From contig MU634191.1 in the NCBI GenBank assembly GCA_026770595.1, positions 1 to 14,654 on the forward strand: DNA of 14,654 bases, written 5' to 3'. Positions 1 to 10,084 of the stretch are shown one piece after another. The notes under the pieces were generated by a model. The model was not told the DNA's origin and ran no database searches. It saw nothing but the letters and a program-made list of their open reading frames with translations. The stretch's first letter is position 1; each line of letters starts with the position of its first letter. The position numbers were made by a program, and so were the translations under genes. The DNA comes from Ochromonadaceae sp. CCMP2298 (lineage: Eukaryota; Sar; Synurophyceae; Ochromonadales; Ochromonadaceae).

Positions 1-570
1 ATCAGCGTTGATCACTTTTTTTGGGAAAGTGTTGTTCCTGGTAAATGCACGTTACATGTATGAAAGAAAGGGTTATTTTTTTTGCAATAACCCTTTCTAA
101 AAGGAAGAAACGGATATTTTGTGTTCATGACGGGTGTTTTTAAGATCTACCGGTACCGGGTAGGATGTCAATGCAGATGCGGTTGAGTTTTGTTCTTGAG
201 TTGAACAACTGGATGCAGAAAGAGAAAAGCATTTAAGCAAGCGGAAAGCGATTGAAACCAATTCGTGGAAAAGTGGAAGAACAGGAGAAATGGAAGGGAA
301 AGGAATGAGTGGTAAACGAAAGCGAGACAGTGAAGCCACAACACAAAGCCGAATATATTTCGAGTGTCCCTGAAAGATTTGTTGGGGAACTTTTTGGGTT
401 CTTTTTTGGGCGAAAGGGGCAATTTTGAATTTTGAGCTTTTGGAGGTTTGAGCTGGAGAGGTTGGTTGGGGGTTGGTTTGTGCTCTTGTGTCATATTAAG
501 TGGCCAGTACCGCCCATCAGGGAAATCCCTCAGCGCCTGCACACACGCTTCATCCCACATCGCCTGCATA
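1..570. other. Spacer upstream of TOP2; no supported gene
   Basis: Mostly AT-rich and A/T-run-rich sequence. The only clear structure is the hairpin at 65-98. From about 485 the GC content rises toward the first TOP2 exon. The TOP2 frame is open back to about 448, so an upstream start at 448 cannot be excluded. On the minus strand an open frame runs 671-168, but only its 480-660 part looks compositionally like coding sequence, and that part lies antisense to TOP2 exon 1. I see no convincing TATA box or other promoter motif. Confidence 0.5.
65..98. repeat. Perfect 13-bp hairpin with AAAGGGTTATT arms
   Basis: Arms AGAAAGGGTTATT (65-77) and AATAACCCTTTCT (86-98) pair perfectly around an 8-nt T-rich loop. 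The same 13-mer arm recurs at 13091-13103, inside the intron-forming element of the kinase gene, where it again starts a large palindrome. This suggests a dispersed foldback repeat rather than a terminator. Confidence 0.75.
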
Positions 571-2791
571 ATGGCCAGCAGAGGCAACAGCCGCCCGGTG
601 GAGACCGCAACGAAATCGAAATCGAGAAAGCCAGAAAATGAGAAAAGCGTCGAGGAAAGGTGAGCAACCACTGTTTAAGATCTTACTGGCAAGCACGTGA
701 CTGTTAACACTGTTAAACACTGATGAATAATAAATTTATACTCTACAGGTACACGAAGATGACCCCGTTGGAGCACATCCTGCGACGCCCCGACACATAT
801 GTGGGTTCGCTGGAGAAGCAGACGCAGTCAATGTGCGTCCTCGATCTGGAGTCCAAGATGATTGTATTCAGACAGGTCACATTTGTCCCAGGCTTGTTCA
901 AGATCTTCGACGAGATCGTGGTGAACGCATCTGACAACAAGCAGCGCGACCCCAGCATGAACCGCATCGAGGTCACCATCGATCCCCAGGAGAACTACAT
1001 CCGCGTGTGGAACAACGGCAAAGGAATCGACATCGCCGTGCACCAGGAGCACGGCATTTATGTGCCCGAGCTGATCTTTGGCAACCTGCTCACGGGCTCC
1101 AACTTCGACGACGACGAGGCGAAGACTACTGGCGGCCGCAACGGCTACGGCGCAAAGCTGGCCAACATTTTCTCCACCAAGTTCACCGTAGAGACATCCG
1201 ACAAATTCCGCGGCCTGAAGTTCAAGCAGGTCTTCTCGAAGAACATGACGGAGCGCAGAGAGCCGGTGGTGAAGGAGTCCACAGGCAGCGACTTTACCTG
1301 CGTGACATTCTTCCCAGACCTGCGGAGATTCAACATGGACTGCCTGGACGAGGACATCGTGAGCCTGTTCTCCAAGCGCGTGTACGACATTGCAGGTAAG
1401 AACACGCTAACCCAACCAGAATCCAACCTTACCCTTACCCCTAATCCCAACCCTTACCCTTTATAACCTTTACCCATTCCCAGGCACGAACACCGCCTCT
1501 GGCAAGCTGAGCGTGTACCTGAACGGCCAGCGCGTGGAGGCCCGTACCTTCGAGCAGTACATGGGACTGTACCAGGGCATCGAGGCGCCTGTCGCTGTGC
1601 TGCGAGTGAACGAGCGGTGGGAGATAGGTGTCGGCGTATCGGATGGGAGCTTCCGGCAGGTCTCTTTCGTGAACTCCATCTGCACCAGCAACGGTGGCTG
1701 CCACGTTACCCACATCGCAGAGCAGATCATCTCCCAGCTAGCAGGAGTTGTGAAGAGGAAGAACAAGGGGCAAGAGGTGAAGCCCAACCAGATCAAGAAC
1801 CACCTGCGCATCTTCGTCAACGCCCTCATCGACAACCCCGCCTTCGATTCGCAGACCAAGGAGACGCTCACCACCAAGTTGGCGAAGTTCGGGTCCAGCT
1901 GCGAGGTGCCGAGTAGCGTGATGAAGGCGCTGGAGAAGAGTCCCCTGGTGGAGAGGGTGCTGAGCTATGCCACTTTCCTGCAGACTAACCAGCTGAAGAA
2001 ACTGGGCGGCACGAAGCGCTCAAAGCTGCTGGGGCTGACCAAGCTGGACGATGCGAATATGGCCGGCACCGCGAGGAGCGCCAAGTGCACGCTCATCCTC
2101 ACCGAGGGAGACTCGGCCAAGGCGCTGGCTGTCTCGGGTCTGGGTGTGGTGGGCAGAGACTACTACGGCGTGTTCCCGCTCAAGGGCAAGCTGCTCAATG
2201 TGCGCGAGGCGTCCCATAAGCAGATCGTGAACAACGATGAGATCCAGGTAGGACACATACACACACATACACATACACATACACATTCACATACACACAC
2301 GCACGCGCATACTAATCGCATACACAATCGCATACACATACAGAATGTTGCCAAGATTATGGGCCTGGTTTTCGGCAAGGTGTACAGTGGAGTGGACGTG
2401 TCCTCTCTGCGCTACGGGCACCTGATGATCATGACAGACCAAGATCACGACGGGTCGCACATAAAGGGCCTGCTTATCAACTTCCTGCACCACTTTTGGC
2501 CCTCGCTGCTCCAGGTGAGATGCACACCTTCACACACACACACGCACACAAATACACACACACTCACACTCACACTCACACTCACACAATTACACACACT
2601 GCAGATCGACGGCTTCCTGCAGCAGTTCATCACCCCCATCGTGAAGTGCACCAAGGGCAAGAAGGAGCGAACGTTCTTCACCATCCCGGAGTATAAGTCT
2701 TGGTACGATCAGACCGAAGGCAAAGGCTGGAAAATCAAGTACTACAAGGGCCTGGTATGTGGATGTATATATATTTATGTGTGTATATATA

Positions 2792-2846
<55 letters not shown>

Positions 2847-4550
2847 GCATGTATATTGATATGTATTTAACCCGCCAACTTCTATACCAATTATGTGTGT
2901 GAACCCTCTCTCTACTAATATAGGGCACCTCTACCGCAGCAGAGGCCAAGGAGTACTTCCGCAACTTGCAGAGGCACCAGATCGACTTCCAGTGGGACCC
3001 CCATGCCAGCGATGCGATAGACATGGCCTTCTCCAAGAAGCGCGTGGAGGACCGGAAGGTGTGGCTGCTCTCCAAGGAGCCTGACGTGTGCATCGACTAC
3101 AACGGGCCCAGCACGTACGACGACTTCGTCAACAAGGAGCTGATCCTCTTCAGCGCCGCGGACAACGACCGCTCCATCTGCCACATGATGGACGGCCTGA
3201 AGCCCTCGCAGCGCAAAGTGCTCTTCGCCTGCTTCAAGCGCAACCTCAAGCAGGAGATCAAGGTCGCACAGCTGGCCGGGTACGTGTCCGAGCACTCTGC
3301 CTACCACCACGGTGAGACTTCACTCTGCGACACGATCATCGGCCTGGCGCAGGACTATGTGGGCAGTAACAACATAAACCTGCTCTCGCCCTGCGGGCAG
3401 TTCGGCACTCGTCTGATGGGGGGCAAGGATGCTGCATCGCCGCGCTATCTGTTCACGAAGCTGGAGACAATCGCGCGCATTATCTTCCACCCCGCAGACG
3501 ACCCCGTCCTCGAGTTCCAGGAGGAAGAGGGCCAGCGCATCGAGCCCCTGTACTACATTCCCATCATCCCCATGGCGCTGGTGAACGGTAGTGAGGGGAT
3601 AGGCACAGGCTGGAGCTCCAAGGTCTTGCAGTACAACCCGCGCGATATCGTGGCCGCCCTGAGGTTGATGATTGCGCAGCAGCAGCCCCGCACCATGTAC
3701 CCGTGGTACAGAGGCTTCACTGGAAGCATTCTGCCCAAGGGGGACAAGAACAGCCACGCGATGGAGGGGATGGCGAAGCAGAGCGGCAAGAACACTGTCA
3801 CCATTACGGAATTGCCTATCGGCAAGTGGACCACCTCCTACAAGCAGGTGCTGGAGAGCATGGCAGGCGCAGGCACCGCACCCAGCAAGGACCCCTTCGT
3901 GGACGACTTCAAGGAGTGCCACACAGACACCACTGTGCACTTCACAGTCGTGTGCAAGCCAGGCACTGATCTCACCGACACCGAGTTGGCGAAGAAGTTC
4001 AAGCTGGACGGCTCCCTCTCCGGAGAGAACATGAACATGTTCGATGTCGATTCGCGCATCAAAAAATACGACAGGTGCGTATCGTGTTGCTCATTCCTTT
4101 AGATACTTATGTCCACCCCATTCCCCATATCCATACCCATACCCATATAACCCTTACCCATACTCATACCCATATAACCCTTACCCATACCCATACCCTC
4201 ACTCTCTCCCCTCACAATAGGCCGGAGAGTGTGCTGCAGGAGTTCTTCCACGTGCGCCTAGAGTGCTATGATAGGCGCAAGGCGCACCACGAAGCCAAAC
4301 TGCAGGACGAGTGGGAGAAGCTAGACAACAAGGTAACTAGGCTCTTATTGATATTATGGACCAATGAGGGGGGGTGAATCGAACTGACTAAATATAATAC
4401 GCACCACGCACCACGCATCACAGGCTAGATTTATCACTGCTCTTATCAACGAAGACTTGGTGGTCTCCAATCGCACGAGGCAGGTCATGCTGCAGACCCT
4501 ATCAGATGAGGGGTATAAGCCCTTCGAGGATAAGGGCGAGAAGGACGATA

Positions 4551-4583
<33 letters not shown>

Positions 4584-5677
4584 AGGGCCCCAAGGTGTCC
4601 AAGGGGTTCGACTATCTGCTGAATATGAAGATCTGGGCCCTCACGAGAGAGAAGGCGGTGGAGCTGTACAAGCTGAGGGACGCCAAGAGAGAGGAGCTGG
4701 ACATACTGCAGGCCAAGACCGCCGAGGAGCTCTGGGGGGAAGACCTCGACGCGCTGGAGGTGGCTCTTGACGACCTAAATATCGCAGCCAGTGAGCAGTC
4801 GGGGAAATCGGCAGTGCGCGGGGGGAAGGGCACCCCTGAGAGAGGCACCACCAGAAGAGTCGTGGTGAGGGAAAGGGACAGCAGTGAATCCAGGTCTGAT
4901 GGCGTGAGTGATAGCGATAACATAGAGGTGGATGACGATAGTAACGACAGCACCTATGAGCAGATCACGCACGCGAACGGCTCCCCCAAAGAGCACAGCT
5001 CGCGCCCCAAGCGCACTGCACACGCCGTGACGGCCTCGCACAACAGAGTTAGAAAGTTAGGCAGGGGTGTGATCACGCCAGTGACGATGGAGACGATGGA
5101 GGGAGCAAACGACAGCGACGGTAACTTCGGCATCCATCTCTTCGGTCCCTCGGCACCCCACACTGTCAGCCGCCCCCCCAGTGGGCGTCTGGTCCAGCCC
5201 CACCAGCGCAAGCCCGACAGTGAGGAGGAGTTGGAAGATTCTGATGCCCGTCCCAGTGCCAACAGAGCCAACTCGTCCAAGCCTGCCAAGGGGAGGAAGT
5301 GGTCAGCCCGCAGCGCCGCAGCCGAAGCATCCGACGACGACGTGGTATTGAGCGACGCGTCCTCCCCTGCGGCCAAGAAGGTGCGCCTGCCCACCGCATC
5401 GAGCCGCCGTCCCCCGAAAAAGGAGAAGAGTGCTCCAGCCAGGCCCTGTGCGTCTCGCAGCTCGGTGACTGGACTGGCGCCTGTGCGCTCCCGCCATGCC
5501 CATACTAGCGATGATGAGATTGACGGAAATGACGAGAATGGCGAGAGCGAGAATGAGGAGAATGGCAGCGGAGACGAAAACGACGCCTCGGGAGAGGGAG
5601 GAGAGGACGGAGAGGAGACGGACAGTGGATCCGGCAGCGGTGACGGCTCTGACGAAGATTACTCTGGGTCGCACTGA
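571..5677 (+). CDS. TOP2: DNA topoisomerase II (eukaryotic, ATP-dependent)
   Basis: Nuclear type IIA topoisomerase that passes one DNA duplex through a transient double-strand break, using ATP. Exons by splice consensus and frame: 571-659, 749-1395, 1484-2247, 2344-2514, 2605-2754, 2924-4074, 4221-4332, 4424-5677, giving 1445 aa, a normal family length. Visible motifs: GHKL ATPase with E85 and N89 (FDEIVVN) and the nucleotide loop GRNGYG (159-164); the QTK loop (SQTKE); TOPRIM with EGDSAK (E453) and DQDHD (D532, D534, D536); PLKGK; and the catalytic tyrosine in SPRYLF (Y782). An acidic Glu/Asp run near residue 1070 is followed, from about residue 1165, by a Ser/acidic, Lys-rich disordered tail, as in other TOP2 proteins. 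The start at 571 is chosen because exon 1 (ending KSVEER) joins in frame to YTKMTPLEHIL. Introns are 88-169 nt and most carry tandem repeats. It converges with the ADSL gene. Confidence 0.96.
1396..1483 (+). repeat. TOP2 intron 2, degenerate CCCTTA/CCCTAA repeats
   Basis: The intron is gtaaga...ttcccag (88 nt, phase 1). Its interior is a series of variants of CCCTTAC, CCCTAATC and AACCCTTACC on the coding strand. It resembles a degenerate telomere-like tract but has no regular unit. Splicing joins DIA-G to GTNTASGKL in frame. Confidence 0.75.
2248..2343 (+). repeat. TOP2 intron 3, CACATA hexamer microsatellite
   Basis: The intron is gtagga...catacag (96 nt, phase 0). It is filled by ACACAT/CACATA units and by a second set of CGCATACACAAT-type units. 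A good branch-point-like TACTAAT sits near 2310. The tract is open in the coding frame (His-Thr runs), but splicing gives the family sequence NNDEIQ-NVAKIMGL. Confidence 0.85.
2515..2604 (+). repeat. TOP2 intron 4, ACACTC hexamer microsatellite
   Basis: The intron is gtgaga...actgcag (90 nt, phase 0). It is built of CA dinucleotides and a run of about four CACACT units near 2567-2587. It is also open in the coding frame, but removing it gives WPSLLQ-IDGFLQQFITPIVK, as expected for the family. Confidence 0.85.
2755..2923 (+). repeat. TOP2 intron 5, TGTATG hexamer microsatellite
   Basis: The intron is gtatgt...aatatag (169 nt, phase 0). About nine near-perfect TGTATG units run from about 2791 to 2846, preceded by TATATA-rich sequence. 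Unlike the other TOP2 introns, the repeat is G/T-rich on the coding strand. Splicing joins YYKGL to GTSTAAEAKEYF, a strongly conserved TOP2 segment. Confidence 0.88.
4075..4220 (+). repeat. TOP2 intron 6, CCCATA/CCCTTA repeats
   Basis: The intron is gtgcgt...cacaatag (146 nt, phase 2). Its interior is CCCATA and ATAACCCTTA units. A compound unit, CCCATATAACCCTTA, occurs twice (around 4142 and 4171). Splicing joins KKYD-R to PESVLQEFF. Confidence 0.82.
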
Positions 5678-5869
5678 TCGCAGCCTGCAAACGATAGCCT
5701 GCTGTCACTGGAATGTGGGGGACTACCAGAATGGGCGAGTGCTGTGGTAGCAGAATGGGAGGACTCTTGACTTTGGAAGCCTTGACATCTCATCTCCTAT
5801 GAATTGTGAAATTTGGCTAAAACTTCAAAAAAAGTTGGTTAGTTACACATAAACCTATTACATAACCTA
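5678..5869. other. Convergent 3' spacer between TOP2 and ADSL
   Basis: A short spacer of 192 nt lies between the two stop codons. A two-copy repeat (CATAAACCTATTA / CATAACCTATTA, about 5848-5872) runs into the ADSL stop codon. No classic AATAAA signal stands out. Confidence 0.55.
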
Positions 5870-7876
5870 TTACACGTTCACGTCCACGACAGCCTTCCCG
5901 AGCTTATCCGCGTACGCGGCCAGTATGGGGTCCACGCACTCTTCCATGAAGTCCGCCACCTGCTCGGGCGCGCGACCCACGAACTTCGCAGGGTCCAGCA
6001 GCTGGTCCAGCGTGTCGTGCACAGCGGTGAACAGCGGGTCCGCCGCCACCCGCTCCAGCAGGTCGTTCGCCGCGCCCTCCTCCTTGACGCGCATACCTGC
6101 GGCCATGGAGTGCTCGCGAATGGCCTCGTGCAGCACCTGCCTGTCTCCCCCGGCCTTGACGCACTGCATGAGGATCACCTCGGTGGCCATGAAGGGCAGC
6201 TCCAGACTTATGTGGGAGCGGATTACGGCAGGCCAGACCTTATAGAGGGATGGGGGATGGGAGACGGTAGATGGGGGATGGGAGGTGGGGGTGGTGCGGG
6301 TGAGCAGGTGCTTTCACAGATGGCGGGTCTTAGGTAGCACTGTCGGCCTTAGAACCTCAGTAATCAGTATGAATCGACTGGGACGCTGATTGTAGGTGGA
6401 AGTTGGCAGATAGTAGTTGGTAGCTCTTACATGAAGGCCGTCGGCGATATTCAGCAGAGTGGACAGCACCACGTCTGTGGCCAGGAAGCCCTCTGGCAGC
6501 ACGATGCGCCGCACTGCGGAATCGTCTAGAGTGCGCTCGAACCACTGGTTGGCGTGCGTCTGCGCGGCGTTTACGGGCAGCGACATGATGTAACGGGAGA
6601 GGCTGCAGACGCGTTCCGAGCGCATCGGGTTGCGCTTGTAGGCCATGGCGCTGGACCCTATCTGGTTCTTGCCAAAGGGCTCCTCTAGGGGGGATGTGTA
6701 TATGTGTTTGTAGAAGTGTAGAGGATATGTGCAGTGAGGAGGTGAGTGTTAGCGAGCGAGTGACTGCGACCCAACAGGCAGACCTGAATGTAAAACTACA
6801 TTTATATGAACTCTACCCCAGGGATACAGACATAGTACGGACATAGGGGAGCGCACATGGTAAGACGTACCTATCTCCTTCATAGACGCCAGCAGGCGGA
6901 TATCTGAGCACATCTTGTAGGCCGACTGCGCGATGCCCGAGAGCACGCTCAGCACCTTGAAGTCTATCTTACGGCTGTAGGTCTGGCCCGACACGCACAA
7001 CCACGTGTTGAACCCCATCTTCTCGCATACGAGCTTGTTCAACGCCTTCACCTTCTCGTGGTCGCCGTCGAACAGCTCTGCAGGTGGGGGTGGGGGGTCA
7101 GAAGAGGTCAGGAAAGCCGTCAGTGCGACCATGGACGATGGACGACAGTTACGCGACGAATAGGCAGTTCAAGTGAAAGGTGTACCTAGAAAAGTAGCCT
7201 GCGTGCCCGTGGTGCCCTTGACCCCGCGCATGGGCAGGTCCGCGATGAGTCCCTCTAGGTCGGTGAAGTCCAGCACCAGGTCCTGCATCCACAGAGTGCA
7301 GCGCTTGCCCACTGTGGTCAGTTGCGCAGGCTGGAAGTGCGTGAAGCCCAAGGTGGGCATGGACTTGTACTTCTCTGCGAACTGCTTCATCACAGCCAGC
7401 ACGTTGACGAGCTTCTCCTGCACCAGCACGAGCGACTCCTTGATCTGGATGAGGTCCGTGTTGTCTCCCACGAAGCACGAGGTCGCGCCCAGGTGGATGA
7501 TGGGCATGGCCTTGGGGCAGGCCACGCCGAACGTGTGCACGTGCGCCATCACGTCGTGCCTGAAGACGGACTCCTTCTCCTCCGCGAGGGCGAAGTCGAT
7601 GTTGGTGAGGTTGTTGCGCATCTCCTCGAGCTGCTCCTCGGTGATGTCCAGTCCCAGATCCGCCTGCACCTCCGCCAGGGCCAGCCATAGCTTGCGCCAG
7701 GTGGAGAACTTCTTCGCCGGTGACCACAGGTAGTTCATCTCTTTGGAGGCATACCTGGAGAGTGAGGGTTTGGGGGAGGTCTTGTGAGCATGCGCTGGAG
7801 ATTAAGATATCAAGGAATCGTTTGTAGCAGGAGCGCACCTCTCCACCAGCGGGTGCTCATACTTCATATGCTCCAT
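5870..7876 (-). CDS. ADSL: Adenylosuccinate lyase (eukaryotic type)
   Basis: Fumarase-superfamily enzyme of purine synthesis. It splits SAICAR to AICAR plus fumarate, and adenylosuccinate to AMP plus fumarate; active as a tetramer in the family. Exons in transcript order: 7876-7839, 7754-7186, 7077-6871, 6684-6431, 6238-5870, giving 478 aa, close to the usual size. All junctions keep frame and restore family sequence. Visible motifs: [12 protein letters not shown], the [11 protein letters not shown] segment, [18 protein letters not shown] with the catalytic His, [11 protein letters not shown], and the flexible signature loop [15 protein letters not shown] with the catalytic Ser. Signature Ala in place of Pro also occurs in some fungal enzymes, as I recall, so it is not a defect. 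The start at 7876 ([19 protein letters not shown]) fits the family N-terminus. The frame is open upstream to an ATG at 8077, which would add 67 residues and could be a targeting extension. Introns are 84, 108, 186 and 192 nt. Confidence 0.95.
6239..6430 (-). repeat. ADSL intron 4, C-rich repeats on coding strand
   Basis: The intron is 192 nt. Plus-strand 6246-6300 carries repeats of GATGGGGGATGGGAG; read on the coding strand they are C-rich (CCATCCCCCATC) and lie just upstream of the acceptor ctataag. They probably double as the pyrimidine tract. Splicing joins IADGLH to [20 protein letters not shown]. Confidence 0.75.
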
Positions 7877-8649
7877 TTCGTCAGCAAGCCGAGTCCGGTG
7901 GGCTTCAGATCTGACGTTCCGCGCAGAGAATAGTGGCAAGACTGCGCTGAATCCCGCAATCGAAGACGAAGAGTGCTGCCGGAGAGGTCCAGAGGAGGTG
8001 CTCGAATGCAAGTTCGAAGCGATGCCAATAACCTCGAACTTTTCGCATATCACGAACTTTTTTTTGCAGAAAAACATCCGTCTTTAAGGCCGATATTTCA
8101 AAGGAATCGCTCTTTGATGATATATAACGATGTTTATTCCATTTATAAGAGCATTTTAGTATACCGGTAGTAATTAAATATTTGAACATCTTTTGGAATA
8201 GTGGAAAATTGTGAGATCTAGAAAACGCGGGTCTTCGGGGTTCCTGTGGTACCGGTAAGGCGATAAATTGAAGAGGACTTTATTTCAAGATAAATCGTAT
8301 ATATCACAATCCTCCACTATTGTAAGAAATGTGCAATACGTGTATTACTCTACTAAAATATTCTTAGAAATGGAATCGATATCGTTTTATGTAAGCAAAA
8401 AGTAATTCTTAATAAATTTTTAAGGCGCATTTATGTGCGATTTATGGGGGAAAAAAGAGGGGGTAGTCCAGCTGTTCCCGACTTCAGACCCTTCTTCTGA
8501 CTCACGAATCCTGTCTGATCTGCTGAGACTGGAAGAGGATGTTCTGCATCTGTGCATCGCTTGGGTTGCAGGAGACACTCTTTCGCTCCGGAGTGGTGAT
8601 CTCTCCATCAACTGCGGCTCACCCACTTGCTCGGTGAGCAAAGACGAAT
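7877..8649. other. Divergent AT-rich spacer between ADSL and the MBL-fold gene
   Basis: The 5' ends of both flanking genes face this 773-nt spacer, so it should hold both promoters; I see no definite promoter motif. 7877-8077 is an open upstream extension of the ADSL frame. The AT-rich middle holds the inverted-repeat element at 8153-8359. 8440-8649 is more GC-rich, probably the 5' leader of the MBL-fold gene. A small palindrome around 8425-8440 (GCGCATTTATGTGCG) is also visible. Confidence 0.6.
8153..8359. mobile_element. Putative 207-bp MITE-like inverted-repeat element
   Basis: Two imperfect arms of about 55-60 bp face each other. The left arm (8153-8215) runs from ATTTTAGTA to GAATAGTGGAAAATTGTGA. 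The right arm (8303-8359) runs from TCACAATCCTCCACTATTG to TACTCTACTAAAAT. The inner 20 bp of the arms match at 16 positions, and the outer ATTTTAGTA / TACTAAAAT ends match exactly. The outer 31 bp of the right arm recurs at 13922-13952, so this is a dispersed family. No target duplication is obvious and there is no coding capacity. Confidence 0.6.
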
Positions 8650-9844
8650 ATGCCGGGCATGCTGATCCTTCTCGTCGTGTGTTGCGTTGTGATGTGCAGC
8701 GTCAACGCCTTCGTGTCCAAGGCGAAACTCTCCATCAACAAGTTTCTCATAGCGCCCGTCAGATCGACCGCGACCACTGTCAAAAGCCCGTCCGTGGTAA
8801 AGGCTTGCACCAGCCTGCGATTCCTCGAAGGGAACACCTGGGAGCTTGTTCTCGGCGACATCAAAGTCTACATCGACCCCATCATGTCTCAGCTAGACTT
8901 CGGCATGCCTCGCTTGTACGCAGGCAACAAGAAGACCATCGACAGCGAAAAGGAACTGAACGCTTGCGCTAAAACCGCCGATGTAATCTTCATATCGCAG
9001 GCCTTCGATGACCATGCGCACAAACCGACCCTGAAGCGGCTGGCGCGCATGAACAACAACATTCCCTACCTGTGCCCCCCCGGCGCCAAGAACATCCTAC
9101 TCGACTGCGGCATTCGGGAGTCGATGATCACCACCATCATCGTGAGTGGGGATGATTGGGGACTCGATCCTTATACTTGCATCTGTATCTGAACCTGCGC
9201 GCATGCGTACCAATAACCATACCTACTCTTAAACTTCCACTTACCCCTACCTACACCACTATCTACAACCTTAACGCTCATCAAGCCTGGGGAGACGTAC
9301 ACGTTCGATAAGGGCGTGAACGCTGTGGAGGTGCTGGCCACTATGGGGGCGTTATTGGGCCCCCCCTGGGCCGCAGTGGAGAACGGCTACATCCTCAAGC
9401 CCTCCACCTACTCCAAAGAGAAGTTCTCCAGCATCTACTACGAGCCGCACTGTAAGAGTCGCAGATTACGAACTCTTCTGGTACTTAATGTACAAGTGTC
9501 TGACCTCTTCCCTCTCTCACTCCCCACTCTCTCCAGGCATGTACAACGAGAAGGAGCTCTCGCAATATAAGGCAGATATCGTCATCACGCCTGTGGTAGC
9601 GCAGCAGCTTCCCTTGTTCACGCTGGTGGCCGGGGGGGAGAAGGCTGTCAATCTTGCGAAGATTCTCGGGGCCAAGTACATCGTGCCCATGCGGAACGGC
9701 GGGCTCGAGCAGAGGGGCATCCTGACTCGCCTGGTTCGCGCGAACGGATCGGAGGAAAAGTTCTTGCAGCTGGCGAAGGAGGAACTCGGCAGTGGCGTGG
9801 AGATTCTCAGAGCTCCTGCTGGAGAGACGGTTACCGTGCCATGA
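8650..9844 (+). CDS. Metallo-beta-lactamase-fold protein, probably plastid-targeted
   Basis: Exons 8650-9141, 9286-9451 and 9537-9844 splice in frame to 321 aa. Residues 1-20 form a hydrophobic signal peptide (MLILLVVCCVVMCSVNA), with Phe21 right after the likely cleavage point. A basic, Ser/Thr-rich stretch to about residue 55 follows. This matches the bipartite targeting signal of complex red plastids. The mature part resembles the MBL-fold hydrolase-like proteins of plants and algae (UlaG-like superfamily): LEGNTWELVLGDIKVYIDPI, then ISQAFDDHAHKPTL with D120, D121, H122 and H124 in place of the classic HxHxDH, then IVTPVV-type and IVPMRNG segments. The substrate is unknown. The altered metal motif makes hydrolase activity uncertain. 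It is divergent from ADSL and convergent with the kinase. Upstream frames offer no better start. Confidence 0.85.
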
Positions 9845-10082
9845 ATTGTACAGCGTATACTGCAGAACAATACGTGTCTGGAGTAAAGCACATTATCTAC
9901 CTGTGCTCAAAAGATAAGACAAATTGTGAATGTTAATGAAACTTTAAGTCTGAGGTTTGTTTTCCCGACCGGGGATGTCGACTTGGCTCGATGTTCCCGT
10001 ACTCTCTATGCTTTATGTTATATGCGCTGAGCTCTGTGCTTCACGCTTTATGCTCTACGCTTTATGCTCTACGCTTTATGCT
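9845..10082. other. Convergent 3' spacer between the MBL-fold gene and the kinase
   Basis: A spacer of 238 nt between two stop codons. The left half is AT-rich, presumably 3' UTR. The right half (about 10005-10084) is the tandem repeat listed separately. No gene is seen. Confidence 0.6.
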
Positions 10083-10084
10083 CT
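10043..10084. repeat. Three perfect 14-bp tandem copies, ACGCTTTATGCTCT
   Basis: Units at 10043-10056, 10057-10070 and 10071-10084 are identical. More degraded copies (CTCTATGCTTTATG and similar) extend left to about 10003. The array runs into the kinase stop codon (10085-10083 on the minus strand), so the last repeat supplies part of it. Confidence 0.85.

Noticed and set aside
1007-1399. Plus-strand open frame of 130 codons inside TOP2 exon 2
   Set aside because: It is an out-of-frame shadow of a GC-rich exon; the true frame has clear GHKL ATPase motifs.
1396-1483. Interstitial telomere repeat
   Set aside because: Units are variable (CCCTTAC, CCCTAATC, CCCAACC) with no constant telomeric hexamer or heptamer; intronic low-complexity sequence is the simpler reading.
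2248-2604. His-Thr repeat protein read through TOP2 introns 3 and 4
   Set aside because: The frame happens to stay open through the microsatellites, but splice sites are good and splicing restores family sequence without insertions.
3320-3940. Minus-strand open frame of 206 codons opposite TOP2
   Set aside because: It lies wholly antisense to a conserved TOP2 exon and has no recognisable domain; long antisense frames are expected in GC-rich coding DNA.
6600-6660. Ala instead of Pro in the adenylosuccinate lyase signature loop, as a possible inactivating change
   Set aside because: The same change occurs, as I recall, in active fungal enzymes, and the catalytic Ser and flanking residues are intact.
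8433-8972. Plus-strand open frame of 179 codons overlapping the MBL-fold gene start
   Set aside because: It is in another frame, lacks domain features and overlaps the signal peptide and conserved region of the supported gene.
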